From Pseudomonadota bacterium (GTDB taxonomy: Bacteria; Pseudomonadota; Gammaproteobacteria; Xanthomonadales; Xanthomonadaceae): DNA of 64,000 nucleotides. The stretch lies in assembly GCA_018241125.1 (NCBI GenBank), contig JAFEEL010000033.1, positions 124,001 to 188,000 of the forward strand. The letters are read 5' to 3'. The first letter of the stretch is position 1, and each line of letters opens with the position of its first letter. The position numbers and the translations under genes are program-made. Below are positions 1 through 11,196 of the stretch, in pieces. The notes under the pieces are model-generated. The model had not been told where the DNA came from. It searched no databases and saw only the letters and a list, made by a program, of their open reading frames with translations.

Positions 1-271
1 TTCTGACGCGGATCGGCGGGCGAGGGCGGAGATGCGGGAAGCAGGCGACTGGAATCTGGATTTGTTCGGGTACGACGGCCGCCGGCCGACGCGCCCGGAA
101 CGCGGCAAACGGGCGGCGGGCGCGGGGCGGAACGGGCAGGCAGGGCAGGACAAAGACGGGCGAAACGACAACAGGCAAGGGCGGCGGGGCACGGCGGGCG
201 GCGGCACACCCAAACAACCCATACACGACACCACAACGACTTCAGCACACACATCCAACGGAGAAAACCAC

Positions 272-1519
272 ATGGCACATTTCGAACTCATCGAGAAAAT
301 CGCTCCCAACGCGGTGATCAAGGTCATCGGCGTGGGCGGCGGCGGCGGCAACGCGGTCGCGCACATGGTCAACAGCAGCATCGAGGGGGTGGAGTTCATC
401 ACCGCCAACACCGACTCGCAGGCGATCAAGAACGCCGGTTCCAAGCTGCAGTTGCAGCTCGGCTCCAACGTCACCAAGGGCCTGGGCGCTGGCGCCAATC
501 CGGAAGTCGGCCGGCAGGCCGCGCTGGAGGATCGCGAGCGCATCGTCGAGGCACTGGAAGGTGCCGACATGGTGTTCATCACCGCCGGCATGGGCGGCGG
601 CACCGGCACCGGCGCGGCGCCGGTGGTGGCGCAACTGGCCAAGGAGCTGGGCATCCTCACCGTGGCCGTGGTCACCAAGCCGTTCCCGTTCGAAGGCCGC
701 CGGCGCATGCAGGTCGCGCTCAAGGGCATCGAGGAACTGGCCCAGCACTGCGACTCGCTGATCACCATCCCCAACGAGAAGCTGATCAACGTGCTCGGCC
801 GCGAGGCGACCATGGTGCAGGCGTTCAAGGCCGCCAACGACGTGCTGCTGGGCGCCGTGCAGGGCATCGCCGACCTGATCGTGCGTCCGGGCCTGATCAA
901 CGTGGACTTCGCCGACGTGCGCACGGTGATGAGCGAAATGGGCATGGCGATGATGGGCTCGGGCATCGCCAGCGGCGCCGAGCGCGCCATGACCGCCGCC
1001 GAAGCGGCGATTTCCAACCCGTTGCTGGATGAGGTCAGCCTGACCGGCGCCAACGGCATCCTGGTCAACATCACCGCCGGCCCGGACTTCACCATGCGCG
1101 AGTACGACGAGGTTGGTCGTACCATCGAGGAGTTCGCTAGCGAGGACGCCACCGTGATCGTGGGCACCGTGCTCGATCCGGACATGGCCGACGAGGTGCG
1201 GGTGACGGTGGTCGCCACCGGCCTGAACCGCCAGACCGGGCGCCAGCCGGTGCGTACCACCGAGCGCGAGGAGCCGACCCTGGGCCGCAACGTGCAGCGC
1301 GCCCCGCAGGTCAAGCTGGTGCGCAATGCCACCACCGGCCGCGCGGAGTATCCGGTAGTGGAAACCCGGGCGGAAACCGTCAACGCCGCGCCGGGATTTG
1401 GCAGCTTGCGCACGGGTCTGGGTGGTGGCCGTCGTGCGGAGCCGGCCGGCAGCGCGCTGGACGCCAGCTCGGATGCCTATCTGGATATCCCGGCGTTCCT
1501 GCGCCGGCAAGCGGATTGA
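272..1519 (+). CDS. ftsZ: cell division protein FtsZ
   Basis: Tubulin-like GTPase that polymerises at midcell into the division ring. The 415-residue product has the glycine-rich GTP-binding stretch VGGGGGN near residues 17-23, the tubulin signature GGGTGTG near residue 110, and the conserved C-terminal peptide DIPAFLRR that binds FtsA/ZipA-type partners. The reading frame stays open for 240 bases upstream, but the ATG at 272 follows a GGAGAA ribosome site and gives the normal FtsZ N-terminus MAHFELIEK, so the longer start is rejected. The 271 bases before it hold no recognisable gene; the leader is C- and A-rich just before the start. It is followed by lpxC, the usual end of the division and cell wall cluster. 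Confidence 0.98.
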   Translation: MAHFELIEKIAPNAVIKVIGVGGGGGNAVAHMVNSSIEGVEFITANTDSQAIKNAGSKLQLQLGSNVTKGLGAGANPEVGRQAALEDRERIVEALEGADMVFITAGMGGGTGTGAAPVVAQLAKELGILTVAVVTKPFPFEGRRRMQVALKGIEELAQHCDSLITIPNEKLINVLGREATMVQAFKAANDVLLGAVQGIADLIVRPGLINVDFADVRTVMSEMGMAMMGSGIASGAERAMTAAEAAISNPLLDEVSLTGANGILVNITAGPDFTMREYDEVGRTIEEFASEDATVIVGTVLDPDMADEVRVTVVATGLNRQTGRQPVRTTEREEPTLGRNVQRAPQVKLVRNATTGRAEYPVVETRAETVNAAPGFGSLRTGLGGGRRAEPAGSALDASSDAYLDIPAFLRRQAD

Positions 1520-1536
1520 TCGATGGTTCGAACCTC

Positions 1537-1560
1537 CGGCGCGCCCAGAAGGGCGCGCCG
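1537..1560 (+). terminator. GC-rich hairpin after ftsZ
   Basis: A perfect 10-bp inverted repeat (CGGCGCGCCC / GGGCGCGCCG) with a 4-base AGAA loop lies 17 bases after the ftsZ stop. No U-tract follows, so it may act as a weak terminator or as an RNA 3'-end stabiliser rather than a classical intrinsic terminator. Confidence 0.5.
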
Positions 1561-1659
1561 AGGGGCGATTGAACGACCAGAATGGCGCATCAATGCAGCG
1601 ATATGGCCATCGGACGGCCATTTCGGTGCGAAAATGAGACAATAGTCTTAACGATTTGT

Positions 1660-1689
1660 TTGGTTTTGGTAAAATCCACGTGCTATTCT
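1660..1689 (+). promoter_or_regulatory. candidate lpxC promoter
   Basis: TTGGTT (1660-1665), an 18-base spacer and an extended -10 TGC-TATTCT (1681-1689) lie 43 bases before the lpxC ATG, in a locally AT-rich patch that stands out from the GC-rich surroundings. This is a sequence match only. Confidence 0.35.
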
Positions 1690-1731
1690 CGGCAGCGGCT
1701 TGTCGCGCTCCGCCTTGGAGATCGCACGATC

Positions 1732-2643
1732 ATGATCAAACAACGCACGCTCAAGAATGTCATCCGCGCCACCGGCGTGGGCCTGCATTCGGGGCAGAAG
1801 GTGTTCATGACGCTGCGCCCGGCCGCAGCCGACGCCGGCATCGTGTTCCGCCGCGTGGATCTGTCGCCGCCGGTGGAAATCCGTGCGCGCGCCGAGCACG
1901 TCGGCGACACCAGCCTGTCTTCCACCCTGGTCAGTGGCGACGTGCGCATCATGACCGTCGAACACCTGCTCTCGGCGATGGCTGGCTTGGGGATCGACAA
2001 CGCTTACGTGGATCTGTCGGCGCCGGAAGTGCCGATCATGGATGGCTCGGCCGGCCCCTACGTGTTCCTCCTGCAATCGGCCGGCATCCAGGAACAAAAC
2101 GTCGCCAAGCGCTTCATCCGCATCAAGAAGCCGGTGCGCGTCGAGGACGGCGACAAGTGGGCCCGCTTCGAGCCCTTCGACGGCTTCAAGGTCGGCTTCA
2201 CCATCCGCTTCAATCACCCGATCATCACCCGCGCGACCTCCTCGGCCGAGGTGGATTTTTCCACCACATCGTTCGTCAAGGAAGTCAGCCGCGCGCGCAC
2301 CTTCGGCTTCATGAAGGACATCGAGATGCTGCGCGACCGCCATCTGGTGCTCGGCGGCAGCATGGACAACGCGATCGTGCTCGACGACTACCGCGTGCTC
2401 AACGAGGACGGGCTGCGCTACGAGGACGAGTTCGTCAAACACAAGATCCTCGACGCCATCGGCGACTTGTATCTGCTCGGCCACAGCCTGATCGGCGCCT
2501 TCTACGGCTACAAGTCCGGCCACCAGCTCAACAATCTGCTGCTGCGCACCTTGCTGGCCGACCGCAAGGCGTGGGAAGAAGTCACCTTCGACGATCCCGC
2601 ACAGGCGCCGATTTCCTACGCGCACCCGGCACAAGCGCTCTGA
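1732..2643 (+). CDS. lpxC: UDP-3-O-acyl-N-acetylglucosamine deacetylase LpxC
   Basis: Zinc-dependent cytosolic deacetylase that carries out the committed step of lipid A synthesis. The 303-residue product has the family length. The zinc ligands are visible: H78 in VEHL, then H237 and D241 in [10 protein letters not shown]; the catalytic H264 is in YKSGHQLNN. The frame is open another 150 bases upstream, but the extra 50 residues have no family character and the ATG at 1732 gives the standard start MIKQRTLKN. It follows ftsZ and is convergent with the DUF721 gene across a bidirectional hairpin. Confidence 0.97.
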   Translation: MIKQRTLKNVIRATGVGLHSGQKVFMTLRPAAADAGIVFRRVDLSPPVEIRARAEHVGDTSLSSTLVSGDVRIMTVEHLLSAMAGLGIDNAYVDLSAPEVPIMDGSAGPYVFLLQSAGIQEQNVAKRFIRIKKPVRVEDGDKWARFEPFDGFKVGFTIRFNHPIITRATSSAEVDFSTTSFVKEVSRARTFGFMKDIEMLRDRHLVLGGSMDNAIVLDDYRVLNEDGLRYEDEFVKHKILDAIGDLYLLGHSLIGAFYGYKSGHQLNNLLLRTLLADRKAWEEVTFDDPAQAPISYAHPAQAL

Positions 2644-2663
2644 TTGCCCCCGCGAAAAACCCC

Positions 2664-2687
2664 AATCTGCGACGCAAGTCGCGGATT
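2664..2687. terminator. bidirectional terminator-like hairpin, lpxC / dciA
   Basis: AATCTGCGAC and GTCGCGGATT form a 10-bp stem (one G-U pair on one strand) with loop GCAA, in the 51-base space between two convergent genes. On the minus strand it is followed by GGGGTTTTTC, a plausible U-tract; on the plus strand a T-rich stretch follows. Confidence 0.6.
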
Positions 2688-2694
2688 TGATTGG

Positions 2695-3258
2695 TTATTT
2701 CCGACTGTCCGCTTTTTCCTGTAGGATGCGTTCTCCGGCCGACGTGCCGGGCTGCCGGGCCGCACGCCCGGTGGCGGACGCGGCCCGTGAACGGGCGGGG
2801 TCCGGCGATGCGGCCACGGACGCCAGCCGCAACAGTTGCGCCCGCAAGGCGGGATCAGCCACGGACTGGGCGGTTTTCCGCAAAGCATCGCGGGTGGCTT
2901 GCGACAACGATGGGCTCGGCTTCGCGGCTGCAACTGGCGCGGGGGCGGGCGAGATTTTGATGGTGAGCGCGCCGGCCTGTATCCCGGCTGCGGCGGCGGC
3001 GTCCAGCAGGACGTGCGCATGACGCCGCAGTTCGGTGACCCAGGTGGGCGCGTCGACCAGATAGACCAGCTTGCCCGGCGCGACGTTGCCCATACGGCAA
3101 TGCGCTTGCAACGCCGCCGGCAGGCATCGACGCAGCCGTTCGTCCAGCGCCGCCAGTTGACGCGCGCGTTCGACGATCCGGCCGAGTCCGGATTCCGCTG
3201 CGGCCGCCAGCGCGGTGCGGGGACCCGAATCGGCCTTGGCTGTGCCCCTGTGACGCAT
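2695..3258 (-). CDS. dciA: DUF721 family protein, DciA-like helicase loader
   Basis: Predicted loader of the replicative helicase DnaB in bacteria lacking DnaC. The 187-residue product has the DUF721 core in its first ~100 residues (a cluster around LDERLRRCLP, then GKLVYLVDAPTWVTELRR), followed by an Ala/Pro-rich tail that is probably disordered. Its place between lpxC and the M23 peptidase-secA pair is the usual place in Xanthomonadaceae. It reads divergently from the M23 peptidase gene with only 17 bases between starts. The family assignment is good; the helicase-loading function is inferred from the family. Confidence 0.8.
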   Translation of the reverse strand: MRHRGTAKADSGPRTALAAAAESGLGRIVERARQLAALDERLRRCLPAALQAHCRMGNVAPGKLVYLVDAPTWVTELRRHAHVLLDAAAAAGIQAGALTIKISPAPAPVAAAKPSPSLSQATRDALRKTAQSVADPALRAQLLRLASVAASPDPARSRAASATGRAARQPGTSAGERILQEKADSRK

Positions 3259-3275
3259 ATCGGATCAATCAAGGC

Positions 3276-4193
3276 ATGAATGTCATCATCGTATCGAGAT
3301 TCCTCAAATCCCCCAAACTGTTGTGTCTGCACCGCGATCGCCGCTTCTTCTTCGGCACCGGTGGCGTGGTTTGCGCCCTTGCGCTAGCCGTGTTTGCGGC
3401 CGGCTTCTTTGCCCGCGGTGGCGCGGCGCTGGCACAAGTGCGGCAGATGCGCGCGCAACTGGCCAGCGAACAGGCGCAGGCCGCGGCAACCAAGGCCGAC
3501 GCGCAGCGGCAGGTCAACGCGATGGCGGTGCGCCTGGGTGAACTGCAAGCCCAGGCCAACCGGCTCAACGCGTTGGGCGAGCGGCTGGTGCGCATGGGCA
3601 AGATCGACGACGGCGAGTTCAACTTCAACGCCGCTCCGGGCACCGGTGGCGAGCAACAACCGACCACGCCGCTGAGCGTCAGCCAGCTCGACGCGCAGAT
3701 GAACGGATTGGGCGCCAGCTTCGCCCATGCCGGCGACCAGTTGCAGTTGCTCGACTCGCTGTTGTCCAACCGCGAGCTCGACCGCAGCCAGATCCCGTCG
3801 GCGATGCCGCTGGTCGACACCTTTGTCTCGGCTCCCTTCGGCAGTCGCATCGACCCCATCACCGGCGGCCACGAGTTCCACAAGGGCATGGATCTGAGCG
3901 GCACCATCGGCGACCCGATCCATGCCGCCGCCGATGGCATCGTGGTGCGCGCCGAGCTCGACAGCGGCGGCTACGGCAACGTGGTCGACATCGTCCACGC
4001 CGATGGCTATGCCACCCGCTACGGGCACTGCTCCAAGCTGCTGGTCAAGGCTGGCGATCTGGTGCACGCCGGCGACGTGATCGCCAAGGTCGGCACGACC
4101 GGCCGGTCGACCGGCCCGCACCTGCACTTCGAGGTCTGGCACGACGGTGCGCCGGTCAACCCGCAGCCGTTCCTCAAGCAGATCGGTCGCTAG
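3276..4193 (+). CDS. M23 (LytM-type) peptidase, membrane anchored
   Basis: Envelope metallo-endopeptidase expected to cut peptidoglycan cross-bridges or to regulate amidases. The 305-residue protein has a short cytoplasmic N-terminus, one membrane segment at about residues 25-46, a coiled-coil-prone region at 50-105, and a C-terminal LytM domain at about 185-300. The zinc site is intact: H202 and D206 in HKGMD, and the HLH motif at 282-284 (PHLHFEVW). It lies directly upstream of secA, a conserved neighbour pair in this bacterial group. Confidence 0.92.
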   Translation: MNVIIVSRFLKSPKLLCLHRDRRFFFGTGGVVCALALAVFAAGFFARGGAALAQVRQMRAQLASEQAQAAATKADAQRQVNAMAVRLGELQAQANRLNALGERLVRMGKIDDGEFNFNAAPGTGGEQQPTTPLSVSQLDAQMNGLGASFAHAGDQLQLLDSLLSNRELDRSQIPSAMPLVDTFVSAPFGSRIDPITGGHEFHKGMDLSGTIGDPIHAAADGIVVRAELDSGGYGNVVDIVHADGYATRYGHCSKLLVKAGDLVHAGDVIAKVGTTGRSTGPHLHFEVWHDGAPVNPQPFLKQIGR

Positions 4194-4289
4194 GTACCAA
4201 ACGATAAAGGGTGGGCGCAGTGCACCGCCCAGTGCACCGCCCACCGAACGCGCGCAGAGCCCGGATGCGGCGGGGGGGGGGTGCACAAC

Positions 4290-4418
4290 ATCGTCCCGAG
4301 CCCCGAGCCCCGAGCCCCGACTCCCAAGCTCCGAGTCCCGAGCCCCGAGTTCCGAGTTCCGAGCCCCGAGTCCCGAGTTCCGAGTCCCGAGTCCCGAGTC
4401 CCGAGTCCCGAGTCCCGG
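4290..4418. repeat. degenerate heptanucleotide array upstream of secA
   Basis: Roughly 18 tandem 7-bp units of the form CCGAGTC, with variants CCGAGCC and CCGAGTT (GGGACTC on the other strand), end about 27 bases before the candidate secA -10. Just before the array lie a run of ten G (4272-4281) and an 11-bp direct repeat around GTGCACCGCCC (4222-4244). The 348-base space between the M23 peptidase and secA holds this array and the secA leader; no gene is seen. Confidence 0.9.
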
Positions 4419-4445
4419 TTGATTCGCTTCCCGCCGCCCCCACGT

Positions 4446-4451
4446 TAGAAT
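4446..4451 (+). promoter_or_regulatory. candidate secA -10 element
   Basis: TAGAAT lies 91 bases before the secA ATG. The best -35 at 17-base spacing is the weak TTCGCT (4423-4428), immediately after the heptad array. This is suggestive only. Confidence 0.35.
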
Positions 4452-4460
4452 GCACGACCG

Positions 4461-4480
4461 GGCCGCCGCGGGCGGCCTTT
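4461..4480 (+). promoter_or_regulatory. terminator-like hairpin in the secA leader
   Basis: GGCCGCC, a 3-base loop and GGCGGCC are followed directly by TTT, all inside the predicted 5' leader of secA, about 10 bases after the candidate -10. This could be an attenuator or simply a structured leader. No upstream secM-like coding sequence with a recognisable arrest motif is seen. Confidence 0.4.
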
Positions 4481-4541
4481 CGCGTTTGCGCGCCGGAACC
4501 GGCAGGGCGCACGCCCCCATCGTCATCGACTACGGATTTCC

Positions 4542-7283
<2,742 letters not shown>

Positions 7284-7289
<6 letters not shown>

Positions 7290-7420
7290 GGCCCGTGAGT
7301 CGTGAATGGTGAATGGTGAATAGTTGAGAGCCAGATGGCCATCGCGACTTGTGCGTTGGCTCTCTCGACGGAATTCTGCGATGCCGGAAAACGATTCACG
7401 ATTCACGATTCACGATTCAC
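7284..7420. repeat. heptanucleotide repeats flanking the Nudix start
   Basis: Three GTGAATG/GTGAATA-type units lie at 7298-7322, just after secA, and four ATTCACG units lie at about 7394-7420, at the 5' end of the next gene. The two blocks are in inverted orientation. The second block is translated, giving the N-terminal sequence DSRFTIHDSR. Confidence 0.8.
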
Positions 7421-8361
7421 GGACGCCAGCCATCCACGTCGTCGCCGGCGTCATCGCCGACGCCGCCGGCCGCATCCTGCTGGCGCGGCGGACGGCCGGG
7501 CGCGATCTGGCCGGGTTGTGGGAGTTCCCGGGCGGCAAAGTCGATCCGGGCGAGACGCCCGAGCAGGCGCTGGCGCGTGAACTGCACGAGGAACTGGGCA
7601 TCGAGATCGGCGCGAGTTCGCCGCTGATCGCAGTGCCATTCGCGTACGCGCACAAGCGCATAGTGCTGGACGTGCGCCGCATCGAGGATTGGGACGGTGC
7701 ACCGAGCGGCCGCGAAAAGCAGGCGCTGGCGTGGGCGCCGCCGGAAAAGCTCCCGCGCTACGCGATGCCGCCGGCCGACCGGCCGGTGGTCGCGGCGCTG
7801 TTGCAGCCCGATCGATACCTGGTCACGCCCGAACCGGACGCCGGCGAAGACGACTTCCTGCGTGCGCTGGAGCGGGCGCTGGCGGGCGGTGTGCATCGCG
7901 TGCAATTGCGCGCGCGTACCCGCGAGCCGGCCGCGTTGTTGCCGCTGGCCAAGGCCACGCGCCGTCTGTGCCGGGCGCACCGGGCGCAACTGTTGTTGAA
8001 TGGGGAAATCGTACTGGCGCAGGAGTTGGGTGTGGGCGTGCACCTGCGCGCGGCGCAACTGGCGCAACTGCGCGAGCGGCCGCTGCCGGCCAAGCTGCCG
8101 GTCGCCGCGTCCTGCCACGACGCGCAGGAATTGCGACAGGCGCAGGCGCTGGGTGCAGACTTCGTCGTGCTCGGGCCGATGGCGGCCACGCCCAGCCATC
8201 CCGAGCGCGCACCGCTGGGCTGGGACGGATTCGCGCACTTGCGCGAGACGGTGGATCTGCCGATCTACGCGCTCGGCGGCATGACGTGCGACGATCTGGC
8301 GGCGGCGCGCTTGCACGGTGCGCAGGGCATCGCTGCAATCCGCGGGTTGTGGGCCGGCTGA
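7381..8361 (+). CDS. Nudix hydrolase fused to a ThiE-like domain
   Basis: A two-domain protein of 326 residues. The N-terminal half is a MutT-type Nudix hydrolase with the complete box, beginning GGKVDPGE at about residue 51 and ending ELHEELGI; MutT members clean 8-oxo-dGTP from the nucleotide pool. The C-terminal half resembles thiamine-phosphate synthase, with LGPMAATPSHP and YALGGM segments. This fusion is known in gammaproteobacteria; whether the ThiE part is active is unclear. The ATG at 7381 is preferred to a start at 7324. The first ~15 codons are made of the heptad repeat, so the N-terminus is probably not structured. Confidence 0.85.
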   Translation: MPENDSRFTIHDSRTPAIHVVAGVIADAAGRILLARRTAGRDLAGLWEFPGGKVDPGETPEQALARELHEELGIEIGASSPLIAVPFAYAHKRIVLDVRRIEDWDGAPSGREKQALAWAPPEKLPRYAMPPADRPVVAALLQPDRYLVTPEPDAGEDDFLRALERALAGGVHRVQLRARTREPAALLPLAKATRRLCRAHRAQLLLNGEIVLAQELGVGVHLRAAQLAQLRERPLPAKLPVAASCHDAQELRQAQALGADFVVLGPMAATPSHPERAPLGWDGFAHLRETVDLPIYALGGMTCDDLAAARLHGAQGIAAIRGLWAG

Positions 8362-8377
8362 AGGGCTCGGGACGCGG

Positions 8378-8421
8378 GGTGCGGGATTCGGGGCTCGGGA
8401 TTCGGGATTCGGGATTCGGGC
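8378..8421. repeat. heptanucleotide array after the Nudix gene
   Basis: Tandem units of GGGATTC and GGGCTCG type follow the Nudix/ThiE stop. They belong to the same repeat family as the array at 4290-4418 but lie in the opposite orientation. Confidence 0.85.
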
Positions 8422-8439
8422 GCAGATCTGCAATCCGTT

Positions 8440-8495
8440 CGTGGTGAGCCGGGCTGGACGAGAACGCAGTTCGAGCCAGCCCGTGTCGAACCACG
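8440..8495. repeat. nested palindrome (REP-like)
   Basis: An outer stem CGTGGT (8440-8445) / ACCACG (8490-8495) encloses an inner stem CGGGCTGG (8450-8457) / CCAGCCCG (8476-8483). The outer part resembles the TCGTGGTGAGC...GTCGAACCACG repeats common between proteobacterial genes. It lies in the space between the convergent Nudix and coaE genes and may also help end transcription. No gene is seen between 8362 and 8645. Confidence 0.55.
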
Positions 8496-8645
8496 GCGGG
8501 CCACGCGTGAGCGCAAGTGGGTGGAAGATGGTCCGATCGTGATCTCGGGCCGCGCTTGCCCACGAACGGCAGTTCATCGGGGCTCGGGAATACGATTCCT
8601 TCACCGCGGTCATCCGCGAGCGCGGCCGGGACTTACTCGATGGCC

Positions 8646-9263
8646 TCAGGCCTTGTCCGCAGCCATCTGCAGATAACGCATATGCAGCGCGTCGATCTGT
8701 CTGGCCAGTTGGGCCAGGGTGCCGTCGTTTTCCACCACATCGTCGGCGATGGCCAGGCGCTGCGTGCGCGACGCTTGTGCCGCCAGCATCCGTTCGGCCT
8801 GCTCGACGCTGCCCCCATCGCGGGATAGCAGCCGCTGCATTTGGGTTTCGGCCGGCACGTCGACGACCAGGATGCGATCGAGCCACGGGTAGGCGGCACG
8901 GCCTCCGCCCTCGGCCAGCAACGGGATCGCGGCGATGGCATAAGGGCTGCTGGCGACAGCGCAGGCATCGCGCAAAGCTTTGCGGATGCGCGGGTGCAAG
9001 ATCGCTTCCAGATCGATCCGCGACGCGGCGTCCGCGAACACGATCCTGCGCAGGCCGCTGCGGTCGAGTTCCCCCTGCGCGGTCAGTATGCCGTCGCCGA
9101 AGCGGGCGACGATGTCCTGCAACGCCGGCTGCCCTGGGGCAACCAGTTCGCGGGCCAGTACGTCGGCATCGGCGACGGTGACGCCCAGCCGTTCGAAGGC
9201 GCGACACACGGCCGTCTTGCCGCTGGCGATGCCGCCGGTGACGGCGACGACGAAGCGCGCCAT
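8646..9263 (-). CDS. coaE: dephospho-CoA kinase
   Basis: Catalyses the last step of coenzyme A synthesis, ATP-dependent phosphorylation of dephospho-CoA. The 205-residue product has the P-loop GGIASGKT at residues 10-17 and the DADVLAREL segment expected near residue 32. Length is normal. It lies downstream of pilD, as in other gammaproteobacteria, but here a sulfatase-like gene is inserted between the two, ending one base before the coaE start. Confidence 0.96.
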   Translation of the reverse strand: MARFVVAVTGGIASGKTAVCRAFERLGVTVADADVLARELVAPGQPALQDIVARFGDGILTAQGELDRSGLRRIVFADAASRIDLEAILHPRIRKALRDACAVASSPYAIAAIPLLAEGGGRAAYPWLDRILVVDVPAETQMQRLLSRDGGSVEQAERMLAAQASRTQRLAIADDVVENDGTLAQLARQIDALHMRYLQMAADKA

Positions 9264-9264
9264 C

Positions 9265-11196
9265 TCAGCCCGGCGGACGGCGCGTGGCCGTGCTCGCCGG
9301 CGATGCTGGCCCGTCCATGGCCTGCTCGTGGGTCGGCGAGGCAGGCGTGGGCGTGGGGGGCGGTGCGGCCTGATGCACGGTTCCGCATTCCTTGCCGATG
9401 CTGGCGGTGTCGATGTTGCCCTGCGCGGGGCGGTTGACGATGCGCGGGTGGTAGCGCCAGTGCGGGCTGAACAGGCTCCAGCTCGGGTCGTGGCCGGGGA
9501 AGCCCACGCCGGCCATGTCGGCCAGCGATTCGAAGGTGTTCTCGCTCATCGTGCGTTTGTTGGCGTTGGCGCGCAGTGCGGCCACCTTCTCGGGGAACGC
9601 GTGGTCGTAGGAATCGGAGAACCAGAACAACACCGGCAACGCGTACTCGTAGATGGTGCCGTGGCCGTGGCCTTCCATCTGGCAGGTGTCGCTGAGCAGC
9701 GACTCGCCGTGGTCGGATTCGAACCACAGCGCGCTCATGGCCCCGTTGTCGCGCAAGATGCCGATGACCGAGGCCAGGATGTGGTCGGTATACAGGATCG
9801 AGTTGTCGTAGCTGTTGGTGGTGCGCTGGATCGATTCGGGATCGGGCGCATCGCTGCTGTCGTCGCTGGAATCGTCGCCGCTGTCGGCGGTCGAATCGGT
9901 GCTGGTCGAAGCGTCGGATGAGGCATCACCGGATGAATCGTCGGAAGAGTCGTCCTCCCACGGGTCCGATTCGGTCGGCCGCCAGCGCTTGAAGGCGTCC
10001 GGGTAACGGTAGTCGTAGCTCTGGTGGTTGCCCATCAGGTGCAAGACGATGAACAGGTCCTTGTTGGAATCGTGCAGCACATCGCGCAGCGCCTGCAGCA
10101 GCACATCGTCGTAGGCGCCCGGCACGCTCCACGAGGCGTGGTTGAGGAACAGCTGGTGCTGCGCCTCGAAGGCGAAGGTCGAGACCGGCGAGTCGTATTT
10201 GCCGATCGCCTGCTGGTTGGAGATCCAGTAGGTCTCGTAGCCGGCCTCCTGCATCGCGCGCAGGATCGAGGCTTCCTTCCACCAGGTGAAGCTGGTGATG
10301 GTGGCCGGCTTGCGGGTGAGGATCATCGGGATGGCAGTGATCGACTCGGGCCAGGCCGAATCCAGATCGGTGACGCGCACCAGATTGGCGGTCTTGGACA
10401 GTTCGGGGTTGGTCGGTCGGTCGTAGCCGAACAGTTCCCAGTGGTCGCGGCGGCTGGCCTCGCCGATCACCAGCACGTACACCTGCCGCTGACGCTGCGG
10501 GCGGGTGCGGTAGGCGTGGAAACGGTACTGGCCCAGCCGATCGACATTGGCGCGCATCTCGTTCCACTCGCGCCGGTAGTCGATCAGGCGGGGAACCAGT
10601 CCGAAGGGCCAACCGAACTGGATTTGCCCGCCCAGATCGGCTTCCTGCTTGACGCTGGCCTGCCAGCGGGCGCCGAAGGTGCCCTTGGTGGACACGCCGG
10701 TGGCCACGCCCACGGCCAGCGGCGTGGCGACGGCGATCGCGCCCATCCACGCCATGGCTTTCCACGGCAGGCGCAGACGGGCCCGGTAGCTGCTCCAGGC
10801 CGCCAGCGTCGGCAGCGCGATCGCCAGCAGCACGCAGGCGATCAGCGGCACCAGCAGCGGGCCGACGTACTCGCGCATTTCGCGCGGGTTGGTGGCGATC
10901 AGGGTGGCGATGATCTCGGCAAACGTCGGCCGGCCGTAGGTGGCGATGTAGAACGCTTCCGTCGGCGCCAGTACGGCGAATGGCAGCAGCACCAGACAGG
11001 CGATCCAGATGCGCCGACCCAGCAGCGCAAACAGCGCCAGCAGCAGTGCCAAGGGCAGGATGACGGGTGCGATCAGCGGGTGGGTCAGCTCGCGTCCAAC
11101 CAGCAGCCAGACCACGTTGGGCAGCATGACCAGCGCCAGCAGGCCGATCAGCAGGGCGATCGCCCAGCCGCGACGCGGTGTGGGCTGGGCGTTCAT
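9265..11196 (-). CDS. phosphoethanolamine transferase / sulfatase-family membrane protein
   Basis: Predicted inner-membrane enzyme of the EptA/CptA type that would transfer phosphoethanolamine to lipid A, LPS core or another surface glycan. The 643-residue product has about five membrane segments in residues 12-170, then a periplasmic alkaline-phosphatase-fold domain with the family signature VIGEASRRDH and a metal-site segment ESDHGES. Residues ~413-455 are an Asp/Ser run of low complexity inserted in the catalytic domain, unusual for the family. The tail is Pro/Thr-rich. It overlaps pilD by 4 bases and abuts coaE, so it is probably co-transcribed with the pilus biogenesis genes. Confidence 0.82.
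   Translation of the reverse strand: MNAQPTPRRGWAIALLIGLLALVMLPNVVWLLVGRELTHPLIAPVILPLALLLALFALLGRRIWIACLVLLPFAVLAPTEAFYIATYGRPTFAEIIATLIATNPREMREYVGPLLVPLIACVLLAIALPTLAAWSSYRARLRLPWKAMAWMGAIAVATPLAVGVATGVSTKGTFGARWQASVKQEADLGGQIQFGWPFGLVPRLIDYRREWNEMRANVDRLGQYRFHAYRTRPQRQRQVYVLVIGEASRRDHWELFGYDRPTNPELSKTANLVRVTDLDSAWPESITAIPMILTRKPATITSFTWWKEASILRAMQEAGYETYWISNQQAIGKYDSPVSTFAFEAQHQLFLNHASWSVPGAYDDVLLQALRDVLHDSNKDLFIVLHLMGNHQSYDYRYPDAFKRWRPTESDPWEDDSSDDSSGDASSDASTSTDSTADSGDDSSDDSSDAPDPESIQRTTNSYDNSILYTDHILASVIGILRDNGAMSALWFESDHGESLLSDTCQMEGHGHGTIYEYALPVLFWFSDSYDHAFPEKVAALRANANKRTMSENTFESLADMAGVGFPGHDPSWSLFSPHWRYHPRIVNRPAQGNIDTASIGKECGTVHQAAPPPTPTPASPTHEQAMDGPASPASTATRRPPG

Noticed and set aside
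1..6. Possible end of ftsA (TTC TGA)
   Set aside because: FtsA proteins often end in Phe and ftsA usually precedes ftsZ, but two codons are not enough to call a gene.
32..271. N-terminal extension of ftsZ by 80 codons
   Set aside because: The extension is Arg/Gly-rich with no family likeness, and a good ribosome site precedes the ATG at 272.
242..1642. Long minus-strand ORF opposite ftsZ (and similar ones opposite lpxC, secA, the transposase and the terminase)
   Set aside because: These are antisense shadows caused by high GC at third codon positions; their proteins are His/Gly/Ala/Arg-rich and low in complexity, and the sense genes are certain.
4272..4281. Run of ten G as a phase-variation tract
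   Set aside because: It lies between genes, about 165 bases before the candidate secA -10 and in no reading frame, so a switching role is not supported.
4290..4418. CRISPR or coding repeat before secA
   Set aside because: The unit is only 7 bp with degenerate copies; open frames across it are by-products of the period.
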